A model generated the notes under the pieces. It worked only from the letters and a program-made list of their open reading frames with translations. It had not been told where the DNA came from and searched no databases. From Bacteroides sp. (lineage in GTDB: Bacteria; Bacteroidota; Bacteroidia; Bacteroidales; Muribaculaceae), in contig JAMPBC010000005.1 in NCBI GenBank assembly GCA_023666905.1, positions 1 through 63,040 of the forward strand: 63,040 bases of DNA, written 5' to 3'. This document shows positions 36,127 to 48,494 of this stretch, piece after piece (positions within the stretch are counted from its first letter, which is position 1; every line of letters begins with the position of its first letter). The translations under genes and the position numbers were made by a program.

Positions 36127-38409
36127 ATGGATTCAGCCCCCCACATATCACCACAGGAAGAGGAACGGCTCATTGAGGCGGAGTTCGCTGACGTGTTGCG
36201 CGGCTACCTCGCCAGCCCCCACCGCAAAAAGGTGGAGATAATCGAGCGTGCCTACCGCTTTGCCAAAATGGCCCATAAAGGGATTCGCCGACGTTCGGGC
36301 GAGCCATATATCCTCCACCCCATTGCCGTGGCCAAGATTGCCTCACAGGAAATTGGACTCGGCTCCACATCCATTTGCGCGGCCCTGCTCCACGATGTTG
36401 TGGAGGACACCGACTTCACCGTCGACGACATTCGCCAGCAGTTCGGCCCCAAGATTGCCGACCTTGTGAGCGGTCTCACCAAAATATCCGGTGGCATTTT
36501 CGGCGACAAAGCTTCGGCACAAGCCGAGAATTTCCGCAAACTCCTCCTCACAATGAGCGAGGACATCAGAGTGGTGCTCATCAAAATGGCCGACCGCCTT
36601 CACAACATGCGCACCCTCAGCTCAATGCCCCCCGGAAAACAGTTCAAAATAGCCGGCGAAACGCTCTACATATACGCTCCGCTGGCCCACCGACTGGGAC
36701 TCTTCTCCATTAAAACCGAACTGGAGGACCTCAGCTTCAAGTATGAGCATCCGGCTGTTTATCAACGCATAGCCCGGCAAATCAAGGAAACCGAGGAGCG
36801 CCGCCTGGCTGTATACACCGATTTTTCAGCCCCTATTCTCGAACGGCTCGAAGGTATGGGTCTGCAATACGAAGCAAAGGCCCGCGTGAAATCCGTCTAC
36901 TCCATTTGGCGGAAAATGGAAACCAAGAAAGTGCCCTTCGAAGAGGTCTACGACCTCTACGCCATGCGCATAATTTTCAATTGCGACGATCCGGCTCACG
37001 AAAAGAGCATCTGCTGGGAAATCTATTCGGCCATCACCGACATTTACCGGCTGCATCCCGAGCGCACACGCGACTGGATCAGCTCACCCAAAGCCAACGG
37101 CTACCAGGCTCTGCATCTCACCGTCATGGGCCCCGATGGCAACTGGGTGGAAGTGCAAATCCGCTCCAAACGCATGGACGAAATTGCCGAAAAAGGCTTT
37201 GCAGCCCATTGGAAATACAAAATTGGCAAAGGCGACGAGGAATCGGAACTAACCGTGTGGCTCCGCACCATCAAGGATATTCTCGAGGACCCGGACCCCA
37301 ACGCAATCGACTTCCTCGGCACCCTGAAACTCAATCTTTTCGCAGCCGAGATTGTGGTGTTCACCCCCAAAGGCGAACTCGTAACCCTGCCGCAACACTC
37401 CACCGTGCTCGACCTTGCCTACGCACTGCACTCCGACTTGGGCAACCATTGCATAGCCGGAAAGGTCAACCACAAACTCGTGCCCATTTCACACCCCTTG
37501 CAAAGCGGCGATCAGGTGGAGGTGCTCACATCCAACTCCCAGAAACCCAAGCCCGAATGGGTGTCGTTTCTCGCCACCGCCAAAGCACGCACCCGCCTGC
37601 GGGCCGCCCTGCGGCGAGAACAGGCGCCCATACTTGAAAAAGGGAAGAAGATTTTGGCCGACTTCCTTGCCGACGGACAGGTGCCCGAATCAAACGAGGT
37701 GATAACCCACATCATGCGCTATTTCCACATCGCCACCCGCGAGCAACTCTATTACAAGCTCGGGGCCGAAGAGATAACGCTTGATGGTTATGTGCTCAAG
37801 GACTCTCCGAAAACTTCGCCCGGACTCCTCAAAAAAATATTCCGCATTGGCACCAACCGCTCCTCCAAAAAGAACGCTGACAATGCTGCACAGGCAGCCG
37901 TTGAGACGCCCGCCCCTGTCAACCCCAAGGAAATCTACGAACTCTCCATGGCAGGTGATACGCAGAACTTTGTGTTCTCTCCATGCTGCCACCCCATTCC
38001 GGGCGATGACGTGATGGGCTTTATCAACGACGACGGCCGGGTGGAGATTCATGACCTCACATGCCCCCGCGCCCAGGTGCTCAAAGCCACCTACGGGCCG
38101 CGCATTGTGGCCACCCGCTGGCAAGTGGCCGACCGTCCGCTCCCGGTAACCATTGCCATTGACGGAGTTGACCGCCACGGAATTCTGCAGGAGCTCACCC
38201 AGCTCATTTCCACCCAACTCAACATTGACATACGCGCGCTGCACATTGACACTGACAAAGAAGTGTTCCATTGCTCCCTCAACATTCTGGCCCGCAACTC
38301 CGAGGTGGTGACCAACCTCTGTGCAAGCGTCAAAAAAATAAAGGGTGTTCAACGCGCCACCCGCATTGACCCCACCGACCGTACTGACAAAAAATCCTCC
38401 AACAGATGA
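36127..38409 (+). CDS. Bifunctional (p)ppGpp synthetase/hydrolase
   Basis: 760 residues; RelA/SpoT homolog (Rsh). HD hydrolase domain about residues 45-195 with 'LLHDVVEDTDFT' and 'KMADRLHNMRTL' intact; synthetase domain about 235-355 with 'SPKANGYQALHLTVMG'; TGS about 400-465 with 'VFTPKGELVTLPQHSTVLDLAYALHS' parts; C-terminal zinc-finger-like 'SPCCHPIPGDDVMGF' and an ACT domain (about 685-755). All key motifs for both activities are present, so it probably makes and breaks (p)ppGpp in the stringent response. It overlaps the next gene by 4 nt, which ties it to another nucleotide-signalling enzyme. Confidence 0.95.
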   Translation: MDSAPHISPQEEERLIEAEFADVLRGYLASPHRKKVEIIERAYRFAKMAHKGIRRRSGEPYILHPIAVAKIASQEIGLGSTSICAALLHDVVEDTDFTVDDIRQQFGPKIADLVSGLTKISGGIFGDKASAQAENFRKLLLTMSEDIRVVLIKMADRLHNMRTLSSMPPGKQFKIAGETLYIYAPLAHRLGLFSIKTELEDLSFKYEHPAVYQRIARQIKETEERRLAVYTDFSAPILERLEGMGLQYEAKARVKSVYSIWRKMETKKVPFEEVYDLYAMRIIFNCDDPAHEKSICWEIYSAITDIYRLHPERTRDWISSPKANGYQALHLTVMGPDGNWVEVQIRSKRMDEIAEKGFAAHWKYKIGKGDEESELTVWLRTIKDILEDPDPNAIDFLGTLKLNLFAAEIVVFTPKGELVTLPQHSTVLDLAYALHSDLGNHCIAGKVNHKLVPISHPLQSGDQVEVLTSNSQKPKPEWVSFLATAKARTRLRAALRREQAPILEKGKKILADFLADGQVPESNEVITHIMRYFHIATREQLYYKLGAEEITLDGYVLKDSPKTSPGLLKKIFRIGTNRSSKKNADNAAQAAVETPAPVNPKEIYELSMAGDTQNFVFSPCCHPIPGDDVMGFINDDGRVEIHDLTCPRAQVLKATYGPRIVATRWQVADRPLPVTIAIDGVDRHGILQELTQLISTQLNIDIRALHIDTDKEVFHCSLNILARNSEVVTNLCASVKKIKGVQRATRIDPTDRTDKKSSNR

Positions 38410-40481
38410 TTAAACTGCGTAACATAAACTCCAAGGTGATTACATGGTGCGCCTTTGCCGCAGCCGTGCTGCTCATGTTCTATCTGCGCCCCACAACCAA
38501 CGAAAACCGCTACATCTACGAAATTAACCGACCCTGGAACTACAATCTGCTCACCGCGCCGTTCGACATTCCCGTTCACCATGACACCATATCATCAATG
38601 GCCATTCGCGACTCCCTGGCCGCATCGTTCGAGCCGGTGTATGTGAAGGACAATGCCATTGAGAGCCAAATCCTTGCAAAATCAGCCACCCGACTTCTCA
38701 AGGTATCCACCAATCCCCTCAACGCCGCACAACGCACAGTGTTGCTTGCCAAGCTGCGCGACGTTTATCAAACCGGCGTAATTGACGTTGCCGCGCTCCC
38801 CAAAAGGCCCGACAGCTCCGCCGTGGCAAAGATACGCCTGCTTGACGGCGACCTTGCCGAGTCGCAACCCGTCACCTCTTTCCTCACACCCCGCCAGGCC
38901 TACGCCCGCCTTGACAGCCTCATTGACGACCCCACACTGCACAACGCCGTTATCACCGCTCGCCTGTCGGAGCTAATGGAGCCCAACGTACTGCTTGACA
39001 GCGCCGCAACAAAGCGCTTCCGCGAAGAGGCCTACGCCACGGCACTGGCACCCATTGGGGTTATTCAACATGGCGAACGAATCATTGACCGCGGCGACAT
39101 TGTCACTCCGCAACTCTACACCATTCTCAGCACCTACGAACAATTGGTGGAGGAACGCGGCGGCTCCGTGACATCAAACTCCATGTATCGCTCACTGGGC
39201 ACTTTCGCCTTCATCCTCATAATGCTCGGTGCTGTAATGGCCTACACCTACTTTTTCCGCCGCGACTATTACAACAGTCTGCCCACCATGCTGTGCCTGC
39301 TGCTGCTCATAACCATCTTCACCCTCATGGCCTATGCCATGAACCATTTCATCCGCCTGGGTCTTTATGTGGTGCCGTTTGCCATTGTTCCGGTAGTGGT
39401 GCTGGTGTTTCTTGACTCCCGCACGGCATTCTTCACCGGTATCGCCACCGTTCTGATATGCTCCACCGCAACGCAGAACCACTGGGAATTCATTGTGCTG
39501 CAAATGGCTGCCGTGATGGCCGCCGTGGTATCCATCCGCGAGCTCAGCAAACGCTCACAGCTGATTCGCACTTCGGTGGTTGTGTTCCTCACCTACGCCA
39601 TGGTCTACGCCGCAATGGAGCTCATGCTGCTGGGCACATTCAACTCCCTTGTACCCCGCATGTTGGGCGCCCTGGCCGTCAACGCCTTGCTCATATCGTT
39701 TGCCTACTTCCTCATCTTCCTTTTCGAAAAGCTCTTCGGATTCACCTCACGGGTATCGCTCGTGGAATTGGCCGACATTAACCACCCTCTGCTCCGCGAA
39801 CTCTCCGAGGAATGTCCCGGCACGTTCAATCACTCCATGGCCGTGAGCAACCTTGCCTCAGCCGCCGCTTCGCGCATTGGCGCAAATGTGCAACTAACCC
39901 GAACCGGAGCGCTCTATCACGACATTGGCAAAATCAAAAATCCCGCTTTCTTCACCGAAAATCAGCATGGAGTCAACCCCCACAATGCACTGACCCCGCT
40001 TCAAAGCGCCCGCATAGTCATTGGCCACGTTACCGACGGCTTGCGCCGGGCCGACGAATCAAAACTCCCGAAATCAATCCGCGACTTCATTGCCCAGCAC
40101 CACGGACGCGGCAAAGCACGTTACTTCTACACCACCTATTGCAATCAGCATCCCGGCGAGGAAGTGGACCCCGCGCCTTTCACCTATCCCGGCCCGAATC
40201 CGCAGTCGCGCGAGGCTTCCATTGTGATGATGGCCGACTCCGTTGAAGCTGCCTCACGCTCGCTCACCGACCATTCGCCCGAAGCAATTTCGGCACTGGT
40301 CAACAAAATCATCGACCAGCAAATTGCCGAGGGTCTGCACAACGAGTCGCCCCTCTCATTCAGGGATGTCAACGAAATCAAAAACGTGTTCGTGTCCCGC
40401 CTCCGCAGCCTTTATCACTCCCGAATATCTTATCCCGAAGCCATTAAACCGGCAACACCTCCCGCTAATGAACAACACTGA
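38406..40481 (+). CDS. 7TM-HD membrane phosphohydrolase (PgpH-like)
   Basis: 691 residues: an N-terminal membrane helix (about 15-30), an extracytoplasmic 7TMR-HDED domain (about 50-250), seven membrane helices (about 260-460) and a C-terminal HD domain (about 475-660) with 'CPGTFNHSMAVSNLA' and 'ALYHDIGKIKNP'. PgpH of Firmicutes with this layout hydrolyses c-di-AMP; the Bacteroidetes homologs are generally given the same role. The ATGA overlap with relA/spoT suggests a joint stress-nucleotide operon. Confidence 0.9.
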   Translation: MIKLRNINSKVITWCAFAAAVLLMFYLRPTTNENRYIYEINRPWNYNLLTAPFDIPVHHDTISSMAIRDSLAASFEPVYVKDNAIESQILAKSATRLLKVSTNPLNAAQRTVLLAKLRDVYQTGVIDVAALPKRPDSSAVAKIRLLDGDLAESQPVTSFLTPRQAYARLDSLIDDPTLHNAVITARLSELMEPNVLLDSAATKRFREEAYATALAPIGVIQHGERIIDRGDIVTPQLYTILSTYEQLVEERGGSVTSNSMYRSLGTFAFILIMLGAVMAYTYFFRRDYYNSLPTMLCLLLLITIFTLMAYAMNHFIRLGLYVVPFAIVPVVVLVFLDSRTAFFTGIATVLICSTATQNHWEFIVLQMAAVMAAVVSIRELSKRSQLIRTSVVVFLTYAMVYAAMELMLLGTFNSLVPRMLGALAVNALLISFAYFLIFLFEKLFGFTSRVSLVELADINHPLLRELSEECPGTFNHSMAVSNLASAAASRIGANVQLTRTGALYHDIGKIKNPAFFTENQHGVNPHNALTPLQSARIVIGHVTDGLRRADESKLPKSIRDFIAQHHGRGKARYFYTTYCNQHPGEEVDPAPFTYPGPNPQSREASIVMMADSVEAASRSLTDHSPEAISALVNKIIDQQIAEGLHNESPLSFRDVNEIKNVFVSRLRSLYHSRISYPEAIKPATPPANEQH

Positions 40482-41145
40482 ACAACTCTATAAATTCCTG
40501 CGTGACCTCGCTCAAAACAACAACCGCCCCTGGTTTCAGCAACACAAGGAGCAATTCGATGAAATAAGAGCCAACTGGCTTGCCGAACTTGACCGCCTCA
40601 TTGCCGCAATGACACTATGGGAACCCGGAATGGCCACGCAAACCGGACGCACGGCTGCCTACCGCATTTATCGCGACACCCGTTTCAGCTCTGACAAGAC
40701 GCCTTACAAAACCTTCTTTTCAGCCGTGTTCAACCCCGAGGGGCGCAAAAGCACCCACGCCGGCTATTATCTGGAGATGAGCCCCTTCGAGAGCCGCCAT
40801 CCCGGCCTCTACGGAGGCTTGTGGTGCGTGGAGCGCCCCATGCTCACAAAATTGCGCCATGCCATTGTTGACAACATTGAAGAGTGGGAAGAGATTGTCA
40901 ACGCTCCCGAACTGGTAAAAAACTTCCCCGGCTGGTTCAGCGACATGCTGAAAACCATTCCCAAAGGGTGGGACCGCAACCACCCGCAGGCCTTTTACTT
41001 ACGCATGACCAACTACGGCAAATATCACCCCTGCGACGAGAAATTTTTTCTTCGCTCCGACTGGCCCGAGCAGGCTGCCGAGCAATTCCACATTCTCCAA
41101 CCCATGATTCAGTTCCTGAACTACTCCATGGACGAAGATCTGTAA
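40468..41145 (+). CDS. DUF2461 family protein
   Basis: 225 residues of the DUF2461 family (begins with 'LYKFLRDLAQNNNRPWFQQHKEQF', shown in parts: 'NNRPWF' and 'HKEQFDEIR'), with 'RIYRDTRFSSDKTPYKT' and 'GYYLEMSP' as further hallmarks. Soluble, no signal. Function not established for the family. The start overlaps the HD gene by 14 nt (ATG at 40468, HD stop at 40481), so it belongs to the relA operon by translation coupling. No clear terminator follows. Confidence 0.88.
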   Translation: MNNTEQLYKFLRDLAQNNNRPWFQQHKEQFDEIRANWLAELDRLIAAMTLWEPGMATQTGRTAAYRIYRDTRFSSDKTPYKTFFSAVFNPEGRKSTHAGYYLEMSPFESRHPGLYGGLWCVERPMLTKLRHAIVDNIEEWEEIVNAPELVKNFPGWFSDMLKTIPKGWDRNHPQAFYLRMTNYGKYHPCDEKFFLRSDWPEQAAEQFHILQPMIQFLNYSMDEDL

Positions 41146-41204
41146 GCTTCAACAGCGACTACACCTCTGTTGCCTTACAGGATGCATAAATAATGTTACC
41201 ATCA

Positions 41205-41235
41205 TTGCATAGCCTTAAGGTTTTAAGTACCTTTG
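41205..41235 (+). promoter_or_regulatory. Promoter of the GH13 amylase gene
   Basis: TTG (41205-41207), 20 nt, TACCTTTG (41228-41235). The leader to the ATG at 41287 is about 48 nt and includes a short reading frame at 41262-41294. Confidence 0.65.
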
Positions 41236-41286
41236 CACACTTATTGATTTTAACATTCGCCATGGCAAATGCTCAAAATTATACCC

Positions 41287-42975
41287 ATGAATAACAAACC
41301 CATAATATATCAGCTCCTGCCACGCCTGTTCACAAACTACAACGCCAACTGCGTGCCCTCCGGCACCATTGACCAGAACGGCAGCGGCAAACTTCGCACG
41401 ATAAACCCTTCAATACTCCGTTCCATCGCCGACATGGGCATTACCCACGTGTGGCTAACCGGAGTAATTGAACACGCTCACTGCTCGGACTACACGGCCT
41501 ACGGCATTAAGCGCGACAACCCCCACGTGGTTAAAGGCCAGGCCGGTTCCCCCTACGCCATAAGTGATTATTACGACATTGACCCCGACATCGCCGTTGA
41601 CCCCCGCGCCCGCATGAAAGAGTTTGAGGACACCGTTGAGCGTATTCACGCCGCCGGACTCAAAGTGATAATTGACTTTGTGCCCAACCACGTGGCACGA
41701 CGCTACCGCTCCGATGCCAAACCCGCCGACGCGCCCCACGATTTCGGCGTGGACGACTATGTGAACATGTTCTTTGCCCCCTCCAATAATTTCTATTACA
41801 TTCCGGGGCATGCTTTCGCACCAACCGTTGACATGGGTACCGGTCCCGACGCCTACCGCGAGTTCCCGGCAAAAGCCTCGGGCAACGACTGCTTCACCGC
41901 CTCACCCGGCCAATATGACTGGTATGAAACCGTGAAGCTCAACTATGGCATTGACCCCGCCAACGGTTGGCGTCACTTCTCGCCCATCCCCTCCACCTGG
42001 CACAAAATGCTCCATATTCTCCACTACTGGGCCGATAAAGGAATTGACGGTTTCCGCTGCGACATGGCTTTCATGGTGCCCCTGGAGTTTTGGCAATGGG
42101 CCATTCCTCAAATAAAAGAAAAGCATCCTCACATCATTTTCATTGCCGAAATTTACGATGTGAACCTCTACCGTCCGTTCATTGAAATAGGCGGATTTGA
42201 CTATCTCTACGACAAAGTGGGACTCTACGATACGCTGCGCGACATCGTAACTAATTCCCGCCCGGCCGCCGACATTACCCACGCATGGCAAAAAATCGAC
42301 GGCCACCAGCACAACATGCTCTATTTTTTGGAAAACCATGACGAACAGCGCTTTGCATCGCAGCAATTTGCAGGCGACGCGCGCAAAGCCATGGCTCCTA
42401 TGGCTGTGAGCGCCCTGCTGGGGCCTGGTGCCGTGATGCTCTACGCTGGCCAGGAACTCGGCGAACCGGGTGCCGATGCCGAGGGCTACAGCGGCGCCGA
42501 CGGCCGTACCACCATTTTCGACTATTGGAGCATTGACACCCTGCGCCGTTGGCTCAACTCCGGCCGGCCCACCACAAAGCATCTCACCGATGAGGAAAAA
42601 GAGCTGCGACAATCCTATTCACAACTGCTCAACGTGGCCCGCTCCGAAAAAGCCATAACTGACGGTGCTTTCTTCGATGTGATGTACGTGAATCCCGCCG
42701 GCCCCCGGTTCAACCCACAGAAACACTATGCCTTCCTGCGCCGGCATAACTCCGAAACCATCCTCGTGGTGACCAACTTCGACTCCGAAGCGGCCCAAGT
42801 GGAGGTAAACCTGCCTCAACACGCTTTCAACATTCTGTCGATGCCCCAAGGTGAGTTCTTGACAACCAACCTTCTCACCGGAGCCACCGAGCTGCGGCTC
42901 ATAAGCCCCGATGTCACATTTGCCACCGAGGTGCCCGCCCATGGGGCCGTGGTGTGGAAATGGGCCGACATTTAA
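41287..42975 (+). CDS. GH13 alpha-amylase family glycoside hydrolase
   Basis: 562 residues, no signal peptide, so probably cytoplasmic. Catalytic TIM-barrel with 'IDFVPNHVAR' (region I), nucleophile Asp in 'GFRCDMAFMVP' (region II), acid/base Glu in 'FIAEIYD' (region III) and Asp in 'LENHDEQRF' (region IV): all four GH13 regions intact. A C-terminal beta-domain follows. It probably acts on imported malto-oligosaccharides. The ATG at 41287 gives the conserved start 'PIIYQLLPRLF'; an in-frame ATG at 41269 adds six residues. Confidence 0.92.
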   Translation: MNNKPIIYQLLPRLFTNYNANCVPSGTIDQNGSGKLRTINPSILRSIADMGITHVWLTGVIEHAHCSDYTAYGIKRDNPHVVKGQAGSPYAISDYYDIDPDIAVDPRARMKEFEDTVERIHAAGLKVIIDFVPNHVARRYRSDAKPADAPHDFGVDDYVNMFFAPSNNFYYIPGHAFAPTVDMGTGPDAYREFPAKASGNDCFTASPGQYDWYETVKLNYGIDPANGWRHFSPIPSTWHKMLHILHYWADKGIDGFRCDMAFMVPLEFWQWAIPQIKEKHPHIIFIAEIYDVNLYRPFIEIGGFDYLYDKVGLYDTLRDIVTNSRPAADITHAWQKIDGHQHNMLYFLENHDEQRFASQQFAGDARKAMAPMAVSALLGPGAVMLYAGQELGEPGADAEGYSGADGRTTIFDYWSIDTLRRWLNSGRPTTKHLTDEEKELRQSYSQLLNVARSEKAITDGAFFDVMYVNPAGPRFNPQKHYAFLRRHNSETILVVTNFDSEAAQVEVNLPQHAFNILSMPQGEFLTTNLLTGATELRLISPDVTFATEVPAHGAVVWKWADI

Positions 42976-43016
42976 GATCTTTAAAACATTGAAACCACAC
43001 AACTACCAAACCATAA

Positions 43017-46577
<3,561 letters not shown>

Positions 46578-46623
46578 CTTCAACATCCCGAACCGCCGCT
46601 TACATAACACCGCATTCATTCAC

Positions 46624-46669
46624 ATCGCAGCCCCGTTTTCCCATTGGAAAAAGGGCTGCGATGCCCGTT
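46624..46669 (+). terminator. Terminator after the GH2 gene
   Basis: ATCGCAGCCC (46624-46633) and GGGCTGCGAT (46653-46662) form a perfect 10-bp stem; the T-run after it is weak (CCCGTTTAA). Confidence 0.65.
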
Positions 46670-46847
46670 TAATCCCACATTCGGCCATTTGTCACAAAAT
46701 TGAATAAACAGTTACAAAACGGTTAAGAAGCTCAGCCCATAACTCACTTTGTAACAGAATTGTAGCGTTAAATCTGTACAAAATTGTTAATTTTAATTCG
46801 CAACAAACATTAAAAATCTAAAAATAATTAAAATCCACCCTAAAAAC
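46670..46847. other. AT-rich gap between terminator and ncRNA promoter
   Basis: About 180 nt with no credible gene. It is very AT-rich with several near-consensus elements (for example ACTTTGTAACAG at 46747), and carries no long repeat. Confidence 0.5.
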
Positions 46848-46878
46848 TTGTGTAAAAGCTAATTTGCCATTATATTTG
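46848..46878 (+). promoter_or_regulatory. Promoter of the candidate structured RNA
   Basis: TTG (46848-46850), 20 nt, TATATTTG (46871-46878). Transcription would start at about 46883. Confidence 0.65.
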
Positions 46879-46882
46879 CCAC

Positions 46883-47095
46883 AGACAAATGTCAGCGGTT
46901 CGCCGCCTGTCGGCTGCCGCGGCAAGTTTTTCCCTATGTCTGGAATCCGCCAATCATATTTGTCCAGGGAAATACACTGCTCATCTTATCACCACCAAAT
47001 ATACAGGGTCGGAACGAGCATGTTTATTTTGAGGACAAAGGCGCTTGGCGGTGCCTCAGGCAGCAAAGTAAGCATAGTGAGTTCCGCCTTTTTTT
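46883..47095 (+). ncRNA. Candidate structured small RNA or leader, unknown family
   Basis: A sequence of about 213 nt between a promoter (46848-46878) and a T7 run (47089-47095). Stems visible by eye: CAGACA (46882-46887)/TGTCTG (46937-46942), enclosing a GCGG-TTCG-CCGC tetraloop hairpin (46895-46906); TTTCCCT (46929-46935)/AGGGAAA (46966-46972); CGGAAC (47010-47015)/GTTCCG (47081-47086), ending in CCGCC-T7, which can act as terminator. It does not read as tmRNA, RNase P, SRP RNA or a cobalamin riboswitch. It could be 6S-like or a leader of the HTH gene that starts at 47120. An 84-codon frame overlapping it looks spurious. Confidence 0.5.
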
Positions 47096-47119
47096 ACCAT
47101 AGAAAACAACGTAAGTAAG

Positions 47120-47344
47120 ATGATAAGAGAGATTTCAATCGGCGCAATGATAGAAGCCGAACTCCACAGGCAGGAGAGAACAACCGTTTGGTTCGCAAGG
47201 AAACTTGGTTGCAACCGCACGAATGCCTACAAAATTTTCAAGCGCCAAAGCATTGACACCGAACTGCTGCTGAAAATATCCCAGATATTGCAATACGACT
47301 TCTTCAGCGTCTACTCCCGCAAACTCGCCCCCCCCGTGGCCTGA
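47120..47344 (+). CDS. Small helix-turn-helix DNA-binding protein
   Basis: 74 residues; XRE/Cro-like fold with 'TTVWFARKLGCNRTNAYKIFKRQSIDTELL' in pieces: the recognition segment 'CNRTNAYKIF' is typical of the small Bacteroidales HTH proteins of this kind. No effector domain, so it binds DNA as a simple dimeric regulator, target unknown. It begins 24 nt after the structured RNA's T-run, so it may be expressed by read-through. A short GGCC-rich hairpin followed by TTTTTT (47337-47358) ends it. The adenosyltransferase gene starts 94 nt later. Confidence 0.8.
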   Translation: MIREISIGAMIEAELHRQERTTVWFARKLGCNRTNAYKIFKRQSIDTELLLKISQILQYDFFSVYSRKLAPPVA

Positions 47345-47438
47345 TCGGCCCGCTTTTTTGGCCCCGAAAGCCAATGCAACGCAATGAAAAGCCCTTTGCC
47401 GCGTTATTGAAAGTAAACAAACATTTCCATCACAGAAA

Positions 47439-47999
47439 ATGACCAAAGCAAAAGTTTACACACGCACCGGCGACAGCGGCTCAACTGCCCTTGTGGGAGG
47501 TTCGCGTGTTGCAAAACACTCGGCACGCATCGAAGCCTACGGAACCCTCGACGAGCTCAACTCCCACTTAGGCCTCATCACAGCCCACCCCCACTGCACC
47601 GAACACAACCGCAAATACCTGACAGCCGTCCAAAGCCACCTCTTCGACATAGGCTCCTACCTGGCATCGCCCCCCGACAACCCTTACAGCCTCCCCACCG
47701 GAGTAACCCCCGAACGACTCGCCGCAATGGAACGGGAAATAGACCACCTCGACTCGGAACTCCCCCCAATCAACAACTTCGTACTCCCCGCCGGAACACA
47801 GCTCGCCGCCACATGCCACGTTGCACGCACCGTTTGCCGACGCGCCGAACGCCGCATAACCGCCCTGGCAGCCGACACCCCGGTGGACCCATCGGTAACC
47901 GCCTACGTCAACCGCCTGTCCGACTATCTCTTCACCCTGGCACGCCATTGCAACATAAATGCACGCCACGATGAAATATTTTGGCAAAAAGATTGTTAG
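47439..47999 (+). CDS. Cob(I)alamin adenosyltransferase, PduO type
   Basis: A 186-residue enzyme that makes adenosylcobalamin from ATP and cob(I)alamin. It starts with the ATP-binding 'YTRTGDSGSTALVGG' and 'YGTLDELNSHLG', and ends with 'VARTVCRRAERR' and 'VNRLSDYLFTLAR', all PduO/EutT-like hallmarks with the active-site Arg/Asp set present. No cobalamin riboswitch (B12 box) is seen upstream. It serves B12-dependent enzymes such as methylmalonyl-CoA mutase; none is in this window. Confidence 0.94.
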   Translation: MTKAKVYTRTGDSGSTALVGGSRVAKHSARIEAYGTLDELNSHLGLITAHPHCTEHNRKYLTAVQSHLFDIGSYLASPPDNPYSLPTGVTPERLAAMEREIDHLDSELPPINNFVLPAGTQLAATCHVARTVCRRAERRITALAADTPVDPSVTAYVNRLSDYLFTLARHCNINARHDEIFWQKDC

Positions 48000-48023
48000 A
48001 TAAAGGAAATGTGTGTACTTTTG
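47993..48023 (+). promoter_or_regulatory. Promoter of the DUF2795 gene
   Basis: TTG (47993-47995), 20 nt, TACTTTTG (48016-48023). It starts inside the last codons of the adenosyltransferase gene. Confidence 0.65.
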
Positions 48024-48077
48024 CGGCACTTATCTCAAAACTAACCGCACAATTAACAACAAACACCATAACTCACT

Positions 48078-48299
48078 ATGTATTGGACACTTGAATTAGC
48101 GTCGAAACTTGAAGACGCACCATGGCCCGCCACCCGCGAAGAACTCATTGACTACGCCATGCGCTCCGGCGCCCCCATGGAAGTCATTGAAAACCTCCAG
48201 GAAATGGAAGACGAAGGCGAAACCTACGAATGCATCGAAGACATCTGGCCCGACTACCCCTCCAAAGAAGACTTCTTCTTCAACGAGGATGAGTATTGA
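48078..48299 (+). CDS. DUF2795-like small acidic protein
   Basis: 73 residues, strongly acidic (ending 'FFFNEDEY'). It has 'WPATREELIDYAMRSGAPMEVIENLQEM', given here in parts as the DUF2795 helix-turn pattern. Homologs are widespread in Bacteroidetes, function unknown. It has its own promoter and is followed by a perfect terminator, hence an independent, probably well-expressed gene. Confidence 0.82.
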   Translation: MYWTLELASKLEDAPWPATREELIDYAMRSGAPMEVIENLQEMEDEGETYECIEDIWPDYPSKEDFFFNEDEY

Positions 48300-48334
48300 C
48301 ATTCATCAGCACTTTAAGCATTTTGAAATACACG

Positions 48335-48374
48335 GAGTTGAGTAATCACCGAACAATTACTCAACTCTTTTTTT
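48335..48374 (+). terminator. Terminator after the DUF2795 gene
   Basis: GAGTTGAGTAAT (48335-48346) and ATTACTCAACTC (48356-48367) form a perfect 12-bp stem followed by seven T. Confidence 0.92.
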
Positions 48375-48447
48375 CATCCATTTTGCAACATTTGCAACAA
48401 GGACACAAAACCCACCGGCCAATCACCAAATTATCAAACAATATCAT

Positions 48448-48455
48448 TATCTTTG
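48448..48455 (+). promoter_or_regulatory. -7 element of the yaaA promoter
   Basis: TATCTTTG, 39 nt upstream of the ATG at 48495; no TTTG at the -33 position. Confidence 0.5.
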
Positions 48456-48494
48456 TGGCTATAACAACGGAGTTCACAAAAAACAACACCTATT

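Noticed and set aside
46864-47118. 84-codon frame across the candidate RNA
   Set aside because: Composition unlike other proteins here, start upstream of the -7 element, overlaps stem-forming sequence and the T-run.
47345-47438. Cobalamin riboswitch before the adenosyltransferase gene
   Set aside because: Neither this gap nor the structured block at 46883-47095 contains the B12 box or the conserved core segments of the cobalamin riboswitch.
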